Origin: Eutrophocola sp964629325
GTDB lineage: Bacteria > Pseudomonadota > Gammaproteobacteria > Pseudomonadales > Pseudohongiellaceae
Direction: 5' to 3'
Assembly (NCBI GenBank): GCA_964629325.1
Contig: CAZVSC010000090.1
Location: 1 to 6,674 of the forward strand
Length of the DNA: 6,674 bases
The notes below the pieces were generated by a model. That model was not told where the DNA came from and ran no database searches. It saw only the letters and a list, made by a program, of their open reading frames with translations. Every line of letters starts with the position of its first letter. The first letter of the stretch is position 1. This document shows positions 5,215 through 6,674 of this stretch, one piece after another. Made by a program: the position numbers and the translations under genes.

Positions 5215-6522
5215 ATGATGTTGCAACGGATTTCCATGCGAAGCCTCAGGGCCGGCATTGCCTTTTTCATCCTCCTGGCATTGCTGTCGGCGTCACTGCA
5301 TGCCCAGGACTTTTCACGGACACGGCCTGACCGTCTGGGCTTTGACCCCGACCGCCTGCAGCAGATGGATGCAGTGCTGCAGTCCTACATCGACAACCAG
5401 CAGATCGCCGGCAGTGTCACGCTGATCCTGAAGGACGGCCGCATCGCCTATTCCTCGGCAAAAGGCATGCAAACGATCGCCGGCAGCGTGCCCATGCGGG
5501 AAGACAGTATTTTCCGTATCGCTTCCCAGACCAAGGCCATCGTCAGCACCGGCATCATGATCCTGCATGAACGCGGTGTGCTGAATATCGCCGATCCGTT
5601 AGCCAGGTTTTTCCCGGAATGGGCCAACGCGCGTGTCGGTGTCGCCAACCCCGATGGCGGCTACACCCTGCAGCGGCTCGTCCGGCCGATCAACCTGCGC
5701 GACCTGCTCACGCATACTTCGGGCATCGGTTACGGCGGCTTTGCCGGCAGTGGCGTTGCTACCGGCGCGTGGGAGCAGGAAGGCATCACCGGCTGGTACC
5801 TGGCGAGCAGGCCGGAAGGCATCCAGGCCACCGTGCGCAAGATGGCCAGCCTGCCCCAGCGCAACCAGCCGGGCGTGGAATGGATTTACGGCTACAACGT
5901 CGACATTCTCGGCGCCGTCATCGAGGTCGCCAGCGGCAAATCCCTGGATGAGTTCCTGAAGGAAGAAATCTTCACGCCGCTCGGCATGAACGACACCCAT
6001 TTCTTCCTGCCGCCGGAAAAAGCCTCACGCCTGACGACCGTGTATCACGGCATGCAGGGCGGCGGCATCGAAGCCGCACCGCCAGGCCCGGGCATGGGCG
6101 CCCAGGGCGAATACGTGAACGGCCCGCGCGCCACCTTCTCCGGCGGCGCCGGCCTGTTGTCCACCGCCAGTGACTACGCCAGGTTTCTGCAGATGACGCT
6201 CAACGGCGGTGAATTCAACGGCGCCCGTATCCTCGGACCGAAGACCATCGAACTGATGACGACCGACCACCTGCGCGGCATACCCTTCCAGCCCGGCAAC
6301 GGCTTCGGCCTGGGATTTTCCGTGCTCAAGGACGTGGGTGCACGGGGCACCATGGGCTCGGTGGGTGAATATGGCTGGGGGGGCGCCTACCACAGCACAT
6401 ACTGGGTCGATAAGGAGAACAACATGGTGGTGGTTTACCTGACACAGATCCTGAACCCGAATCCCGGGCTGGATGACTTCCAGAAGCTCAGGGCCAGGTT
6501 GTATTCATCGATCGTTGAATAA
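5215..6522 (+). CDS. Secreted serine hydrolase, class C beta-lactamase / EstB-like esterase fold
   Basis: The 435-residue product begins with a Sec signal peptide (Arg-rich N terminus, hydrophobic core 13-25, likely cleavage SLHA|Q after Ala30). The nucleophile motif is Ser104-Gln-Thr-Lys107 in FRIASQTKAI. The Tyr motif is Tyr225 in WIYGYNVDILG (223-233), where the usual Y-x-N spacing is replaced by Y-G-Y-N. The third box is GWGG (387-390), in place of the KTG of true AmpC enzymes. Other family marks are LRDLLTHTSGIGYG (161-174), PLGMNDTHF (255-263) and FSGGAGLLSTASDYARFLQM (308-327). These features fit PF00144 carboxylesterases such as EstB better than antibiotic-hydrolysing lactamases; the substrate is unknown. 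The start has GGGGGG at 5205-5210; ATG 5218 is an equally possible alternative. It is monocistronic, followed by two REP elements. Confidence 0.9.
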   Translation: MMLQRISMRSLRAGIAFFILLALLSASLHAQDFSRTRPDRLGFDPDRLQQMDAVLQSYIDNQQIAGSVTLILKDGRIAYSSAKGMQTIAGSVPMREDSIFRIASQTKAIVSTGIMILHERGVLNIADPLARFFPEWANARVGVANPDGGYTLQRLVRPINLRDLLTHTSGIGYGGFAGSGVATGAWEQEGITGWYLASRPEGIQATVRKMASLPQRNQPGVEWIYGYNVDILGAVIEVASGKSLDEFLKEEIFTPLGMNDTHFFLPPEKASRLTTVYHGMQGGGIEAAPPGPGMGAQGEYVNGPRATFSGGAGLLSTASDYARFLQMTLNGGEFNGARILGPKTIELMTTDHLRGIPFQPGNGFGLGFSVLKDVGARGTMGSVGEYGWGGAYHSTYWVDKENNMVVVYLTQILNPNPGLDDFQKLRARLYSSIVE

Positions 6523-6535
6523 TCAGGTTTCCATT

Positions 6536-6571
6536 GCCGGATGACGGTGCTTCGCACCTCTTCCGGCCTAC
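6536..6571 (-). repeat. REP element 2 (36 bp)
   Basis: The outer arms GCCGGA (6536-6541) and TCCGGC (6562-6567) pair, and an inner stem GGTGC/GCACC (6546-6550 with 6554-6558) closes a TTC loop. CTAC at 6568-6571 reads GTAG on the minus strand, as in the other two elements. Relative to REP 1 and 3, a C-G pair replaces the T-A pair at the second position of the outer stem, a compensatory change. It starts 13 bp after the hydrolase stop codon and closely resembles E. coli REP/PU sequences. Confidence 0.85.
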
Positions 6572-6588
6572 AAAAAATTACCTCACAC

Positions 6589-6624
6589 GTCGGATGCGGC
6601 CCTTCAGGGCCTTATCCGACCTAC
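6589..6624 (-). repeat. REP element 3 (36 bp)
   Basis: The outer arms GTCGGAT (6589-6595) and ATCCGAC (6614-6620) pair, and an inner stem GGCCC/GGGCC (6598-6602 with 6607-6611) closes a 4-nt loop. CTAC at 6621-6624 gives GTAG on the minus strand. It lies 17 bp from REP element 2 in the same orientation, so the two form a direct tandem pair rather than the head-to-tail inverted pair of a classical BIME. Confidence 0.85.
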
Positions 6625-6650
6625 CTTCCGATTCTTTTGGAAGCGGGACG

Positions 6651-6674
6651 CTTTATCCTTTTATCCTTTTATCC
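6651..6674. repeat. Tandem array: 3 x 8 bp TTTTATCC, cut by the window end
   Basis: CTTTATCC (6651-6658) is followed by two exact copies of TTTTATCC (6659-6666 and 6667-6674), the last ending at the final base of the window. The array may therefore continue. It begins 26 bp after REP element 3. The unit length matches that of the array after REP element 1, and the rotated unit of that array (TTTTTCCC) differs at only two of eight positions. A small inverted repeat CTTCC/GGAAG (6625-6629 and 6639-6643) lies between REP and array. Confidence 0.85.

Noticed and set aside
6536..6624. CRISPR array made of the two right-hand palindromic repeats
   Set aside because: There are only two copies 17 bp apart, with differing arm sequences and a GTAG foot. 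This matches REP elements, not identical direct repeats with unique spacers.

Overview
The window is about 6.7 kb of GC-rich bacterial chromosome, almost certainly from a gammaproteobacterium. The clues are a complete tRNA-Thr(TGT) with encoded CCA, a Pgi closely resembling the enterobacterial enzyme, a DUF481/YdiY-type outer-membrane protein, Sec and lipobox export signals typical of a Gram-negative cell, and intergenic palindromes of the REP type known from Escherichia, Pseudomonas and Xanthomonas relatives. Genus cannot be decided from the sequence alone.

Layout. 1-76 (-): tRNA-Thr, reading out of the left edge. 77-248: divergent intergenic region with a perfect 16-bp palindrome. 249-1910 (+): pgi, glucose-6-phosphate isomerase. 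1911-1997: convergent spacer with a REP hairpin (1931-1966) and three copies of an 8-bp pyrimidine repeat. 1998-2717 (-): DUF481 outer-membrane beta-barrel. 2799-3881 (-): a lipoprotein with a paraoxonase/arylesterase-like six-bladed propeller, upstream of the DUF481 gene on the same strand. 3882-4067: divergent control region with an inverted repeat and a strong hairpin next to a ribosome binding site. 4068-4568 and 4568-5071 (+): two overlapping, mutually homologous four-helix membrane proteins. 5072-5214: spacer with a candidate promoter. 5215-6522 (+): secreted serine hydrolase of the class C beta-lactamase fold, probably an esterase. 6523-6674: two more REP elements and a second 8-bp tandem repeat that runs off the window end.

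The genes do not form one pathway. Pgi and the tRNA are housekeeping. The remaining genes are cell-envelope functions: an outer-membrane barrel, a lipid-anchored calcium lactonase-like protein, a pair of inner-membrane proteins and an exported esterase-like enzyme. No defence system, phage or insertion sequence was found. The least ordinary signals are the three 36-bp REP elements with covarying stems, two of them followed by 3 x 8-bp tandem arrays, the near-complete paraoxonase metal site in the lipoprotein, and the tandem membrane-protein duplication.
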